Below, piece after piece: positions 10,786 through 26,500 of a DNA stretch of 64,000 nucleotides (its first letter is position 1; each line of letters begins with the position of its first letter). Source of the stretch: Mytilus galloprovincialis (lineage: Eukaryota; Mollusca; Bivalvia; Mytilida; Mytilidae). A program made the translations under genes and the position numbers. The notes beneath the pieces are model-generated. The model searched no databases. It was not told the DNA's origin and saw only the letters and a program-made list of their open reading frames with translations. The stretch lies in contig NC_134843.1 in assembly GCF_965363235.1 (NCBI RefSeq), positions 64,953,865-65,017,864 on the forward strand. The letters are read 5' to 3'.

Positions 10786-11387
10786 ACTAAAAAATTATTT
10801 GATATATAAAGGTTAACTTTTCTTAACCGGGGTAAACACAGCATTATTTAGATTTGGCACTACTTTTCTGTATATTTAGATTTTAAACGCTGTAAAACTT
10901 TGCAATTTATCTCTTAGAACGTGCGTTATGTATATACGAATTTATGAACTAATGCATATTGTTTTATTGTTGTTGTTTTAGTGATGATCTTAAAAAAAAA
11001 TAGATAAAACAAAGGATAGATATAAAAAGATAAAAAAAAAAAGAATACAAATAGAAAATATATTTTTATGTTAAAACATCATTATAATTATGAGACAATA
11101 TAACAGAAATATGTCTAATGACTGTATTTGCTGCCCACCAAAGCGAGGTTAATGTTAATCAAGATGTGATTGTCAAAGCAAAATAATCATTGTAACTACA
11201 TGCAACTAAAGTATTTGAAATCTTAGTCGGTTTGACAATATATATATATATATTTATATACGTAAGGAAAAGTCTCAAAACAAGTTGTTTTTAACAAAAC
11301 GTTAGTTATACATGTCATAGTATTATAAAATCTACCACAGAAGGAACATATGGCTTTGAGCTAATGTCTGATAATTTTATGTGTCAT
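10786..11387. other. 3' flank and 3' UTR of the transglutaminase gene
   Basis: No separate gene. Because the transglutaminase is read on the minus strand, its 3' UTR must lie here below 11388. An AATAAA overlaps the stop codon on the minus strand; the true cleavage site cannot be picked out among several A/T-rich runs. A (TA)n run lies near 11238-11262. Confidence 0.5.
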
Positions 11388-11529
11388 TTATTCGCTTATC
11401 TTTATTTCACATGATCCATCAACCATTTCCAACTCTTTAGAATTAAAGGAGACGATCAATTCTCTTAGACCAGCTTTTGTGGGTATGATTTCGACTGTTG
11501 TCATAAAAGTTTGATTGCTAGGTACAATG
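11388..11529 (-). CDS. Transglutaminase exon 15, terminal, with stop
   Basis: Residues 724-770, [19 protein letters not shown] through CEIKISE and a TAA stop at 11390-11388. [20 protein letters not shown] matches the last strands of barrel 2. The acceptor is TTTTGCAG. Confidence 0.95.
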
Positions 11530-14500
11530 CTGCAAAATATAATGTGAATGTTAAATAAAAAGTCACAGTAATTGTTATGAAAGTATTTTTACTTTACAAT
11601 TTTCATTAAGGATGTAGTCAGATGAAATTTTAAAAATCTGGAATTCAAAATTGGTACTATAAATCAGAAGACCATTAGTTAAGGAACAAGATCAGCTAAA
11701 AAGTATTGATAGATTATGGAACTACTTTTCGAGATACTTAAATTTAGAAAAATGGCGGGAAAAGGCTGATTCGGACTTTTTCCTTATATTTACCATTGGT
11801 ATTATTTAGGTCTAAAATCGTACGAAAAGAAACCTGGGATCTGCTTAAATTTTGATAAATGACCTTTTATAAGCTATTGAAGTCTAATATTAAAAGATAA
11901 GTGGGTGATAAGAGTCAAAATATGTTACCCTGTATCGTAGGGAGAAAAAAAACAAGGAGTTCGAACATCTGACAAAAATTCCTAAACCTTACATGACTAC
12001 ATCCTTAAATGTAAGCACATAACCATTTACGGCATTGGGAAAATATATCTGTGAACTGAGAAAGATGTGTTGAATACGTTAATGAAGCATCGATGAAACA
12101 TTGAAAGGAAAAAATTGTAAGAAATAATATTACATTTTGTTTTATGTAGTGCGTGGGTTTACAAGAAGGAACGTCCAAAACAACATATGTGCATTCAGTG
12201 AACGCATTAAATAGTTGCATCTATGATTTTATGTACCACTTTTCCAAATACACAATTGAATATACTCTTCTTATGGATATCTTTCTAATAGCTATATATA
12301 GTGTATAAGAAAGAAAATCCATCTAAAAATAATATAACTCTTACCTTTGAAGTAGTACTTGGTTTTTTGTTAAGCCAGTACCTTCAACTGTCAATTCGCT
12401 ACTAGTCAATGCACATGGAAGTGGATTTGTGAACGAGACTTCTGCTTTCATCTTTTCGCCAACCTTTCCAGTAGTTGGTGCCTAAATCATCAGTATCAGT
12501 ATATCATTATATTATAAATGCAAAAAAAAGGTACCATCTAATATTAACACATGATATAAGATAAAACAAAATAACAATGAAATATGAGACATTTATTTAA
12601 GATAATAAACAAAGTTAAAACCAATAATAGAAGAAAGGTATTATTGTAACATCTAAAACATTCAGGTGTGTAGTTTAGTCCATTTATTATAAATATCATA
12701 TTAAAGATATGTAGTGTAGTTAACACACACACCCACCACCACCTACCAGAGACAAACGTGGATGATAACTAAACTCATCATAAATACCAGGATTAAATTT
12801 TGTATTTACGCCAGACGCGCGTTTCGTCTACAAAAGACTCATCAGTGACGCTCGAATCCAAAAAAGTTGAAAGGGCCAAATAAAGTATGAAGTTAAAGAG
12901 CAATGAAGACCAAAATTCCTAAAAGTTTTGCCAAATACAGCTATGGTAATCTATTCCTGAAGTAGAAAAGCATTAGTTTTTCAAAAATTCAAAAGTTTTG
13001 TAAACAGTTAATTTATAAATCTGACCATATCAATGATAATTCATGTCAGCACAGAAGTGCCGACTACTGGGCTGGTGATATAAACTTAACGTCAATATAC
13101 TGTCTTTCACCATGATCAAACATTTAACGTATAGTGACCCGGCACTGACATGATAAAATGTAAAACAATTCTAAGATAAAGATCTACGGCCTGATTTATA
13201 CTCGAAACAATAAACGAACAACAAATATAGTATACAGTTCTTTCGACAACAACCAAATAATATGCTTCTGACTTCTCTGCTATGTATCAGGATGAGCTAT
13301 CAATGAGCTGCTACACCAAATTGATGAGAGGTTTTGTAATTAGTTTACAAAGTAATTTTCCCAAAAATATATCCCCTTTTGGACTTTTAGACTAAACATT
13401 GAAGTTAAGCAAATTATATTTTTGTTATTGGAAATTTAATTTGAATGAAGACCTTGGGAAATAAATATTCCTCTCAGGAGATAAAAATAAGAAATTATAT
13501 ATTTCTTATCCGTATTACTACAAATAAGCACCCTTTTCGAAATGATATTTTGATCAATCATCAAGGTTTCCAATGGCTGGCCAAATGAGCAGACCAACAG
13601 ACGGAAGGACAAAATAAGGGATGTATAAAAGTTACATATCTATGAATTACGCAGTACATGATGTTTCATAACAACTGCAAGAAATACCTTGATCTTAAGT
13701 TCTGGTTTAATCAGGCGGAAGGTATCTTGATCGACGTATGTATGTTTAGTTTCTAGGATTGTACACATACATGACATCTTCATATGGCACTGGTCAACCA
13801 GCTTGCTATAGTATTCATCAAATGTTACCTTGAGAATCAATTCCTTGCCTGCAAATAAAAGTAAATAAATGAACAGTACACCAAGAAATTACAGGATATG
13901 TATGCATTGCTTATATATATATATTGTTCCACCTGGTGATCAATTTATTTGGCAATCGTCAATGGCAGTCGGCAGGGTTTAAGAACATATGTTGTTCGAC
14001 CTGTTAGTCAAATATATTTTGTTAAAATATACTATTTACTTTTTTGGTCTTTTTGAAAATGTTGTTTGTGCTGTATTTAGACCCATCTACCAAGACATTT
14101 GTTTTACATGCACACGTATAAAAATTGCGGTTTTTATCCAACGCAGTAGGTTTGAACGTCGATTTCAATTTAGATTTGTATATATATAAAATGTTAAAAG
14201 TCTTGAATATAGACAAATATATTTAAATAAATAAAAAAAGTCCAATATTGCCGGATAATGCATATATTATTTAATATTCACAAGGTCAAAGGCGAAAGAA
14301 TGTTGTAAAACATGAAAGTACTTGTGAATATTAAATAATACATGCATCATCCGGCAATTTTAGACTTTTTTATTATATATATATATAGAGCCCAGGTGGT
14401 CGTGTGGTCTAGCGGGACGGCTGCAGTGCAGGCGATTTGGTGTCACGATATCACAGTAGCATGGGTTCGAATCCCGGCGAGGGAAGAACCAAAAATTTGC

Positions 14501-14548
14501 GAAAGCAAATTTACAGATCTAACATTGTTGGGTTGATGTTTAGACGAG

Positions 14549-14594
<46 letters not shown>

Positions 14595-17500
14595 TTTGCA
14601 TCTTTATCAATCTTAATTCAATTGTTTCTGTGGTTCATTTCTTTCTTTGAATTTAAGGACGGACACTTGATTTTATAATGTTTGCTTATTTTAATGTGTA
14701 ATACTGATTGGACTTTGATTTGGCTATTTTTATTTTCCAGCTAAAATGTGTCTTTGTGGGGAATTTTATTTAATCATTAACAAAGGTTTCTTGTTACATT
14801 AAGCATCGTTTAATATGCATATGGAATATACATTTCCCAACTTATTAGGTATTCAAGAGCTTGCAGCTCCTATTCAGACTTTGTAAAACGTCACCAGTGT
14901 CTGAGCAGAAAATTGATGAACCAGGGGTATGTCAAAGAACGTCTCGTTCCTTTTTCTAAAAAAGTTCATCGGAAGATACCCAGAACTTGCTGATAAATAT
15001 TCCGTATCAACTTCACAAATAATACAAGATGGTCTTGAAGTATAGATTTTGCGTACTGACGTTTGTTATCATCTTAATTACGTATTATAGTATTCATTTG
15101 AAGTGACTCTGTGGTTACGTAAAACCACATACTTTGAACGGCAAAATTATTTCATTTATTGATATTACTTTTACTTAAGGATCTTGACATACTATGAATG
15201 ACTAAACTATTTTATTCAATAAGACTACTTTTTCTGTTTAGTCTGTTTTTTATGATATACATTTGACGTGAAACTGTACTTATGTATCCCGTCATACTTT
15301 GAACCACACCATTATTTTATTTATTATTATTACTTTTACTGTTAAATCTGGTTTTTGTTATATCTACTTTACGTGAGTCTGCATTTATGTATGCCGTCAT
15401 ACGACAAAATTATTTTTATGTCTACCTGTGCGAATTTCAAACGCGCAATTTTACACCAGTAATGAAAACCTTCTATCATTTATGGGTAGACTTTACATAG
15501 ATAAATTCAGCCGTATTTGACGTGAAACTGTACTTATGTGTCCCGTCATACTTTGAACCACACCATTATTTTATTTATTATTTTTACTGTAAGTCTGTTT
15601 TTTGTTATATCTACTTTACGTGAGTCTGCATTTATGTATGCCGTCATACGACAAAATTATTTTTATGTCTACCTGTGCGAATTTCAAACGCGCAATTTTA
15701 CACCAGTAATGAAAACCTTCTTTCATTTATGGGTAGACTTTACATAGATAAATTCAGCCGTATAAGAAAAGCAAAATGGGAATGTTAAATTTGATGTATG
15801 CCTTTTTGTGCTACTTTGTTACATTTGTTGTTTATGTAGTGATATTAAGATGATAACACAATATTGACTGTTGTACCCCTATTTTTGACATTTTTACTCT
15901 TTGAGTATGTTTGTTTTGTTCATGCATCGTTGACAATGTAATGGAATTTGATGCGACTGTCATACAAGTGAGAGGTTTAGCTAGCTATAAAACCAGGTTC
16001 AATCCACCATTTTCTACATTAGAAAATGCCTGTACCAAGTCAGGAATATGACAGTTGTTATCCATTCGTTTGATGTGTTTGGACTTTTGATTTTGCCTTT
16101 TGATTTTTGATTTTCCTTTTTGAATTTTCCTCGGAGTTCAGTATTTTTGTGTTTTTACTTTTTAATCGAAATTATGATACAGGTTTTACTCTCACTTTTA
16201 TTTGCTGCTATTTTCTCATTTTCAATAGCTAAATTTTTCACTCTTTTGGCTGGAACTCCAGTATAGTACATAGTACTTGTACATATACAACCAGATAGTG
16301 TTCGGATCTCATTGCTGTTATTGCTGATCTTTAGGATAATCTCAAAATCTTTTCCGTATGGTGCTGCTTCTTTCTCCAGCAATTCAAACTGTACATCCTA
16401 TATGAATAAAAAAACATTTAGTTTAATACTCACTAACACCTGATTAAATCATATATGTTGAACTTTAGTAGGAGTATTCGGCTGTGTATATTCATGTTTG
16501 TTTTTCTTTTAGTGTTCTTTTGTTTTTCTTTTGTTTTTCTTTTGTTTTTGTTTTTTGTAACAGCGTAATTGGAATCTCCGTGTACGCTCACTTTGCTCAG
16601 GAGCATATATTAGAGATCATTATCAAAATATGCAAAATGGATTACCTATGACAAAACGTTTAATTAATTTCTTTGTTTCTAATTTATTTATATATCTTTA
16701 TGAATTATCTACAAACATTCTGTACCTTTAACATTTATATATATATAATTTATAAATAACATTTACATTCATCTACCAAGGTTGACCTAAGATGAATATA
16801 GCAATACAATTCATTCTCGGATAGTTATAAAGTTACCAAATAATAAAATTGGTGTGGAGTCCATGGACCAGCAACTACTATAAAAAATTAAGCAACCCAA
16901 TTTTTTGTTTCTATGTAATCCCAGCTGGTATTATATAATGTTTTAGTGATTAACAAATAGGACTCATTAGAACAGTCAGCTTATAACTTTAATTAATAAA
17001 TTTGAATTTGATAACTGCATCATATTTATTTGGACTTTTCACCCCATTTGTCAATAAAACAAATCGATTAATAACTGTCAGTCAAGTTGGAGATTAAGCT
17101 AGCTTTAAAACTAGGTTTTAACCACAAGTTGCTTCAGAAATCAGTACCAGTCAGGTATATGACGGGTGTTTTCTATTCGTTCCGTTAGTTGATATAGTCG
17201 AGTGTTTTATGACCTTCCCCTCTTTTTTAATTTGCTTTTGAGTTCGATGTTTTTGTTGATACTTGTTCACATGCTGTTATAAAGAAAACAATGTAAATGT
17301 AAGAAACATACTTTAATATAGCAGTAACCACGAATTTTACCAGTGAAAACTTTCTTTACAAAAACACTGCTAATGTATAAATGCTAAATTAATCAGTAGG
17401 CAAGTTGTTTCAACCCTATGCTGGTTTTTAAAATTCATAAAACAATACATGTGATGTTGTTGTGTTTGATATTATTAGTAATTTATGGTTTGTAAAACTA

Positions 17501-20500
17501 AAGCAATAATTGAGAATTCATGAACTTATAAACTTATGAATTTAACTTATAAAGCGCTTACCATAGCTTTGCCTTCATGGTAGATACCTTTCTTAGTGGA
17601 CTCTTGATTGGCTCTCATGACTGCTGCTCTTTCTTCATTCGAACCTAATATCAAAAATAAAAAAAACTATTTATTAATATAAATATATTATATATATTTT
17701 GGATTTTAATTGAAGAAAACAAGTAAATTGACATTCAACATCAGTTATAAAAATAAGCACTATATTGTTTGGACTTCTTTATGATACAAAATTACATTTC
17801 GTTACCAACATTATTATTCCCTTTTTTCAAAGACAACTGTCGTTATATTTGAAAAACTCACTAAACTCATACAATAATACAATCAAAAGTTAAATATCAT
17901 TTTCTTATTAGCTTTCGTATAACGATAATTTGTCCATTTCAAACACGCTATTTGTGTAATGCAAAATCAGGCGATGGTGGTATACCGATGTTCAAACCTC
18001 GAAAATCAACAAGAAAGAAACAATGACAAAAATTAAAAACTAATGGCAGTAAATAGAAAACTTTCTTTGTTTTGGAAAAACTCATAAAATAAAACAAAAA
18101 TGATTAAATCAAAAGATTGATCATTTAATTTTGGATGTAACATCGATTGACTGAAAATGATTTTGTCTATCAGCTCATAGACATAATTTTGTCATGTGAC
18201 CGTGACGCCTATATTTTTTTTTCAAAATTTACTCCTTAGATCAAATTATAAGGAATGACTGTAACAGATTTTCTGTCTATTAGAAATATTAGGCAAAATG
18301 AGGTGCACATTTTAAATAACCCACTATGTAGATTATTCAGGGTGCACTACATTTTTTATGCTATTTCTTCATAAAACAGAAAAAAATTACAGTCATTCCT
18401 TAAATAAATTTCTTATAAGCTTTGTATATTGGTTATGCAGTATACTGATTGCTTGTAAATTTCAAAGACACAATTCACGCTTTTTGTATACCACAAAGGA
18501 AGGCGACAGTAATTTATTGATGTTTAAATTGCCTAAATCCCTTTATAAGACACAAATCAATACAAAATAACAAAAAATGAGGAGGAATTCGCATGAACAA
18601 AGTGTCCTTCATGCAAGTTTCGACGTGTTGTTGTTTTTGTTACCCTCTAAACCTCTAATGTTTACCTTCTTGGTGTTTATACTGATTGGTCACATCCTCG
18701 CGATATCTATCATAACAGAATGTTTCCCAATTTCCCAGTGGTTTCCCTGTTGGTAAATGTGTACTTATATGTTTTCCTATGCTGAAATGATAAACGACCA
18801 ATTTTAATAGAATAACATTTTATTCAATTTATTTTGAGACGTAGGACAAACACATTGTAGATACCAGGATTAAAATCGTTGTTGTACGCAAAACGCACGT
18901 TTTGCCTACAAAAGACACATTAGTCACGCTCTAGTAAAAACGTTTAAAAGGCCAATAATGTACGAAGTTAAAGAGCATTGAGAATCCAAAATTTCGAAAT
19001 GTTTGGCTATATATAGCTTACTCAAGGTAATATATTCCTGTGGTATTTCGAAAAAACTAAAAGTTGTGCAAACAGTTAATTTAGAAATATGACCATATCA
19101 ATGACAATTCATTTCAACTCCGGAGTGCCTACTAATGGGCGTGTTATGCCATTAGGGAGATCGCAAAATATTTTTTTACAGCTCTTGCAATTTTTTACTT
19201 TTTACTCAAACACAAGAGGTAGATATTTAAGACATATAAATTCAAAATTATTAATAATAAAAATAAACAGTAAAATATCTATAAAATTCATATAGCTGTA
19301 ATCATGAGCAAGAAAATACCTTTTATAACTATTTCTAGCTCAGAAACCTTTGATATTTCTTTGTTTTTTTATATTTTTGGTTCGTTTTGAGATTTTTTAT
19401 TTTAGTTGAAACAAAAAACAGGTATTTAAATGTATACTTATACGATGCTTTACTGTCTATATAAAACACACCAAATTTATTTTCCAAAAAAGGGTGTCGG
19501 TGCTGGTTACCTGTGTTTTTGAAGTCCAATATTCTTTAGATCACCAGTTTCAGTCATTTGCCAAAAAACTTTATCTGCATTGACCTCAGCGAAGACAAAT
19601 GGTGTATCAAAAGGAAGGTAGACCTCACCGGTTTTAATGGCTGCTAATGGTGCAGGTCCACATTGATATATACCTGGGATAATACATTGCGGTTTACAAA
19701 TTACAATAATTTTCTAATATATCTACATCAATAAAAGTAATACATGTGATATCACAAAAACATTTTCTTTTATCAATTATATATTTTATAGATTGTTCTG
19801 TATTAGAGAACCAATGCAATGTCAAACATCATAATATGCTACGCATTTATACCTCACTGGCTTTTAAGTGTTTAGGGTCGAGCGCTACTGGTGAAGATCA
19901 CAGATCAATCCAGAAAAATGCTTTTAAAAGACGCACAAAAATGTTAATTTCCCATGTGTATGCTGTCTTAAATTTCAATAGAGATCGCAATATCATATAC
20001 GTTTTTCAGTGAATTGTAAAATAGAAGCCATTCCAAAGGACCATTCAAACTCATCAATTGAAAAATAAACCTGACAACGCCATGACCAAAAAAAGGAAAA
20101 AGACCAAAAGACTAACAACAGTACACCAACTACAATACAGAAAAACTAAAGACGGAGCAACACAACCACAATCAAATATCGGAATTGATGTCAGGTGCAC
20201 GGGAGGGTAGGCAGATCCTGCTCATTAAATAACACCCGTCGTGTTGCTCATATAAGTACAAATCCGGTTATCCTCTTTGTTTAATAGCTTCCCCTTTCAG
20301 CAACCCTGTACGAAGAAATCCTGACACGAACTTACAAAATCACAAAAAAAAAATGTTGAAATTTAAATATCTTTTGTAAAATTTCGTGGAAATTTGATTG
20401 TAACCATTGCAGGTAACAACTTAACATTAAGAACATATGGAATGTACGTCAATAACATAGCAACACAACAACTCACAATAATAAAATATATTCACGCAAT

Positions 20501-23500
20501 CTACAGTTCATTTTGTGAAGGTGTTCATATCGTATTGCAAGCTATTTTCGAATTAACGAATCGCTTGAAGTTTAAAAAAATTATGAATTCAACATGGATG
20601 ATGGCACTTATTTTCAGTTAATAGAAAAACCAAAAAGCGCAAACCACAAATAGGGTTTTATAATTTTCTGGTTTATTTTTCTAACAATGGAAAAGGAAAG
20701 CTTTTAAAGATACATCTCTAAAATCCCTCCAGAAAAAAAAACCTTACAAAAAACCATGACCGAATTTAATAGAAGAACACTTTCTAATATTTCAAATACA
20801 GGTTTAAATAATGTTCGCAGCTCTTTAAAGATGAGCATTGAAAAACTTATTTAACCTTACCATTGCTGGCTTCTTGTGGTGTAGCATCTATAGCTTGCCA
20901 TCCGCCATAGCCTTTTGGAAGATCTGGCCTTGCCATCCATACATCGTTCCATACATGAAAATTCCTTAAATTAAAAAATGTTTACAAAATTATATACATG
21001 TATTCATATATGATAATAAGTATTTCTTTGTGTGTGTAGGAACCAATAAATGTATGGAGAACGTTTTCTGCAATTCCTAATAAACAGGTTTTTTTATTTA
21101 TTTTTTTAGAATGTGATATTACCGAAATAATCATCTCTTTACTGTTGTCATAAATGGATATTATAAACAGAAGTTTTAGTAATCAACACTTTGATTCAGT
21201 TTTTACAATTAAAAAAATTTAGCTCGGTATTTTGCAATCGCCTTAAATTTTCGTCCATTCGTGTCTCTTTAGTCGAATTATTTTAGCGATAACAAAGGTC
21301 GATGTAAACACATTAGGAAGTGATTTCTGAGAATGATAACGTGATATCTCTAGGTCTTTATAGCTTAATTAAAGGTATAAGTTTATTCTAATTTTTTAAG
21401 ACCGCATTGAATTATTAAATTATTTCAGTTATATTTCAGAATCTTTTTACTTGATTGTGCGTTCGAAAGGTCAAAGTGAAATCTTTCGCTTCACACAGCT
21501 AATCTATTGTAGTACACAATTATTTTTATACCTATCTGTGAAACAGAGACGTAAGATACCGGGCGATAGTTAACCTCAAAAGTTGAAAACGAACTGACAC
21601 TGCCATTGCAAAATACGAAAAACGACTACAAGACAGATATCAGTCTAAAAGCATTCCGTAGCATCTGCAATCACCCTCCGTTTTTATGGTGTCCCTGCTC
21701 AGTCTTCGGTCTTTGAGGTTATGTTTGTAATCAGATCCTGCTCCAACTGTGAAACCTAGCGTTTTGATTATGAAAGAATACACCGGAGATTTGTCTAATT
21801 CGGTACGTCCCATTCGAGAAAAAGCAGACCGGATCGTGGTTTCGAAAAATAGAACGTGTCCGTTGTCATTTGTGTAACAAATATTCAATAAAAGTACCAA
21901 ACTCGTGATGGCGTCTGTAAAATATTCGAAGGGTGAATGTTACTTAAAAATAAAAATGAAGATATGCTTGTTAATGGTAGGTTGTACCTTAAAATTTTTA
22001 AAGCAACTTTCAGATTTATCATGCATTCAATTCGCTTGTTTGCAAATGTATAGAAGACGTGATGTTTCACTTACCAAACGCTATCATCATTAAGTTCTTC
22101 TAATGAGTCTCCTGTCGAATCAAAGTGATTGTCAATAGAAATAGAACCATCACAATCATGTGCAGATGCAAAATTTGTCACACTTCTTGCTGGTATACCA
22201 AGAGTTCTACAAACTGTTAATTAAAATTCTTGTAAATGGAAAATAAGATAATGAAATGTTGTCAATATGTTGGTATCATGAATTTTAAGTATTTTTATGT
22301 ACAAGAGTGAAAAGGATTTTTTGTCTGTGTATGTTCTTAGGGATCAAAATTACATTGTATAATTTAACCACACTTCTATTGATCGAATGAAGAAATTGGA
22401 AAATACAAAACTTATTTTCCACCTAAATCTTTTATCCTTATTCACCAAGTGGTTGTATTCTTCGCCGCCATCATTCGTACGTCCGTGGTTGTCGATGTCT
22501 TTTTAGTACATCCGTCCATTATTCTCTTCACATGATGGTACTCATATTTTGATATGTACTAGTATCAAAAATACTTGCTTTTTTATTTGGACTTTTAAAT
22601 GTCTTTTTGAACGGTGTTAGTAATTTTAATATTTGTTTGGGCCGTCACTTGTTTGCTAACATTTTGATTTTTCTATTAAAACAACAGAGCATATAACTAT
22701 TTACCTCAATGAATTAAATGCTTAACGTCGTGTGCATATGTTCATGATACATAGTGAGTTTTACATTTGTCGTATTATAATTTTGGTAAAGATAAAAAGA
22801 AAAAATGTCATTGTCCAAGCAATGGGACTTTCTACAATTTAAAACATAAATATTATGCAACTTAATATTTTTAAATATAATTTAATATTGCATGACAAAT
22901 ACCAAATACAGTACAGATTCGGAAAAGGGTAAAAGTAATAGGTTCGGTTTGGGAACTATTTTGCCTCGAATATTATGGCGATTGTTTAAGATGAAAAACA
23001 TTTCAAGTTAATGATTATGCATGTAAAATATGAATGCTTTTTGTCAGGTTTTCCTTACAAAACGTCGCCATTTACACCCCAAAACGGCCGAAATCGTAAT
23101 TTTCGTGAAAGATGACAACATCGTCAACATTTAGGCCTACTTCACATAGAGTGCATTCAAGTCAGCTATGTGATGTGTTTAGATTGCTTTCCGGATTTGT
23201 TTTTGTTTAATCGAATTATGACTATTGAACTACTGTTGCCTTTATTCAACACACAAAATGTCAAAATATCTTTGTTGTCGACGTATGCGCTGAGTATTCC
23301 TGGTCCGAAAACCACTTCATTTTTAATAATATCAAAATTTGTTCTATTTATGAGGCCAGAAAAAAGAAGGCTGATTGATAGATTTACCGAATAGTCATCA
23401 TAGGGTAGTTCTATCCATTATTCATTATGATAATGGTATGTGAATTCGAGTTTCAAATTTAAGTAAGAAGTAAGAGTCATACAGGAGCAATACCGAACTC

Positions 23501-26500
23501 TCTCCTTTATTAATCACTACGACATAGGAGAGAATCATTTCTTCCTGTTTTTGAAACCCGTGCGTATATGATTTGATGTTTCCGAAATATTTTTATTGTA
23601 TATATTTTCCACTCCATACATTTGAGATACAATATAAAAAAAACGTATAATGAAGAGGTTTTAACTTACGAGTTGTTGTAATTCCAGAGAAAACCCAGCA
23701 TTGCCCATAACATACAGTCTCTTTAGTTTTATAATATTCTTGTAAAATGGCAATACTCCCAACCCAATGCAATGGCGACTTTCCACCATCGTAATCACCT
23801 GACCAGTTTCCCTCTAAAACACCATATTCATCTGAACCGTTTGCCTGAGAGAGAAATATAACATTTTAAATTATTATAGTAAATCATTCTGAACTGTGTT
23901 TGTTGATCATTTTCGAAATAAAACTGGTTGGCACTGATTCCAAACCGACTGTTGTTGAGTTGTTGAAGAACAATGTTGAAAGAGTAATGGAAGGCACCCA
24001 AGATATTTTTAGACTCATAAGTCCATGACAAACTGATAAGGTCGAGAGAAATAAAAACCAAACACGACAAAACAATGTAATCGCATAAACGGTACCAATT
24101 CGAATGCACCAGATGCGCATTTTCGTTAATGTCGCTTCTGTGATGGTCGAGGCCTAAATATTTTAATATTCAAAATTTAATACAAATGTTTTCAATCGGA
24201 TCAAACAAAAAAGGACCTAAATAAAGCAAAAGACAAGGAGTCGGAGCTTTAAATGAGGAGATATGTTTATTAACTTAAAATAATTTCAAAAATATTATGA
24301 CAGCAAATTTTAATCAAACAGTATCCGTATTTCCAATCCATTAGCAAAGTACTGGCTACTGGGCTGGTGATACCCTCGGTTACTTACATTCCATTGTTTA
24401 CTTGATACACATTCTGCTACTTAAAAATAAATAGCAAAAACTGACAACTGACTTAAGATGTGTTGAACTTTTAGAGCACCTGATTTCATCTAACTTTTAT
24501 CTTCTTTTTTTTTCTTCTTCTTTTTTTTCTTCTTTTTTTTTTATGCTGCTGCTCCTCTTCGAATTTTTGTGCATTTCCTCTTTAGTCTTTTTGTAGTGAA
24601 ATTATCTGTTATTCTTCGATAAGTTTGTTCTGGTTGTTATTTGGACTACTCTTCCCTTTTTTTAACTACACATTATACATTTTTAAAGGAGATCTGAGAA
24701 TTACGTAAATGACAGAGCATCTCAATAAAATATCTAAAGTGAAAACAACACGTTATAAATTTCATGTGTCCGAAGCTCAAGTAAACATGATTGTACTCAA
24801 CTTAAATTGAAAATGTAAATGGGGAATGTGTCAAACAGACAACAACCCGACAAATCAGCAGAAAACAGCCGACGGCCACCAATGGGTCATCAACACAGCG
24901 AGAAAATCCCGCATCCGGAGACGGGCTTCAGCTGGCACCTAAATAAAATATGTACTAGCTCAATTATAATGGACGTCACACTAAACTCCAAAACCTACCA
25001 GTGCTGATATTTTTCTTGCCATTTTGACTGGATCTCCTCTAGTAGACCAGAGTGATACATTACTGTCTAGCAGATACATGGCACAATCAAGAATATCTTT
25101 TTCAAACTGTTAAAAAAAAACAAAATACAAATAAAACCAAATTACACAATATTTACACACGCCAGACAACTTATGGATAGAATGATAGCAAACACATTAC
25201 CTTAATTGGTAATTTCTAGTGTGTTTCAACCAAAATATATCTTGAAACACCAAAACAGGAAAAGGAAACAAATGTTATATTCTTGCATCATTACACATTC
25301 TGAACCTTGAGTTGGTTTTTGATGTCATGTTTTTACCACTGCCTGATTCTTAGGCAGAGTGTCATTTTAAACATCTCGAATGATTTTCTACAATCATTCA
25401 GTAAGAATTGTTGGACTGTTATTGCTTCAATGAACATGATGATAAAAGTCATTATTGGGGAGCATGCAACTTGTTTGTTTGGAGACTGCACAACGACAAA
25501 ACGAATGTTTAAATTAAACAACTTTTCATGTATAATAATCAGTTATATATCTTAAACAAATCCCAATACTTTATGCTTTAAACTGTTCATAAAATGTAAA
25601 GAATAATATGTTTTCGTTTGTTTTATTTTAATTAGAAAATGATATTTTGAAATATTATTGTAATTTTTACACACCACTTTTATGTTTCTTAGTTTGAGAG
25701 TGTGTGTTAAATCATACATGCAGAGCTTGTCTCTACGTTCATAAGTATTCATAAAGGTTTGATAAATTAAGATGTAAATGTTAAACACATAGGTCAACGC
25801 GACGGGTTTTTTTTATTATATTGTACTATAGCATTAACTAGGTTTACCTGTCCAAAGTTCCATTTTCTTCCATTCATGGACTTCTGGTTTCCGACATAGA
25901 TTCTTCCCTTGTCGTTTAAAATGTATTCATTCAGCAAATCTTGTTCATGAAGGTAAACTTGATCGTCTATAAAAACAAATTAAATGTTAACATTAAAATT
26001 GTGTTGCTGATCAGGAAAACCAGAGAGCACAGGTCGCAACACAAACCATGCCCTGTGATATGAAGAGATTTGGCAACATTATTTTTGCAATGCTTTATCG
26101 AAAAAAGTTTACTGAAGATAATGTAAAAGTGTTATTGAAAGCTAGACTGTGAATTCGAAAAAAAAAGCAAATATTCCGTGTATTTCTAGTAATGTAGGTA
26201 TTATGGAAAATATCACGTTAATAACAAAATCATCATTCAAATAACAAAACAAATTAAAAAGACTTTGCTAAAAGATTACGAAAATTTACGAAAAAATGTT
26301 AAAAATTTACTGTAAAGGGCTTAAACTCCTTAAAGGGTCAATTGACCATTTTGCATTTTGCTCTAAATGCTTTAGTTTAAGAAATATAAGCCAAATACTG
26401 CATTTTACCTCTGTGCTCTATTTTTAGTCATGTCGATCATGTTGGTTGGCAGGCAGGGTCATCGGACACATTTTTTAAAATTTAATGACCAAATGTTGTG

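Noticed and set aside
14400-14480. tRNA-like sequence with A and B boxes
   Set aside because: No matching acceptor stem, and a SINE body plus TA tail follows. Called a SINE, not a tRNA gene.
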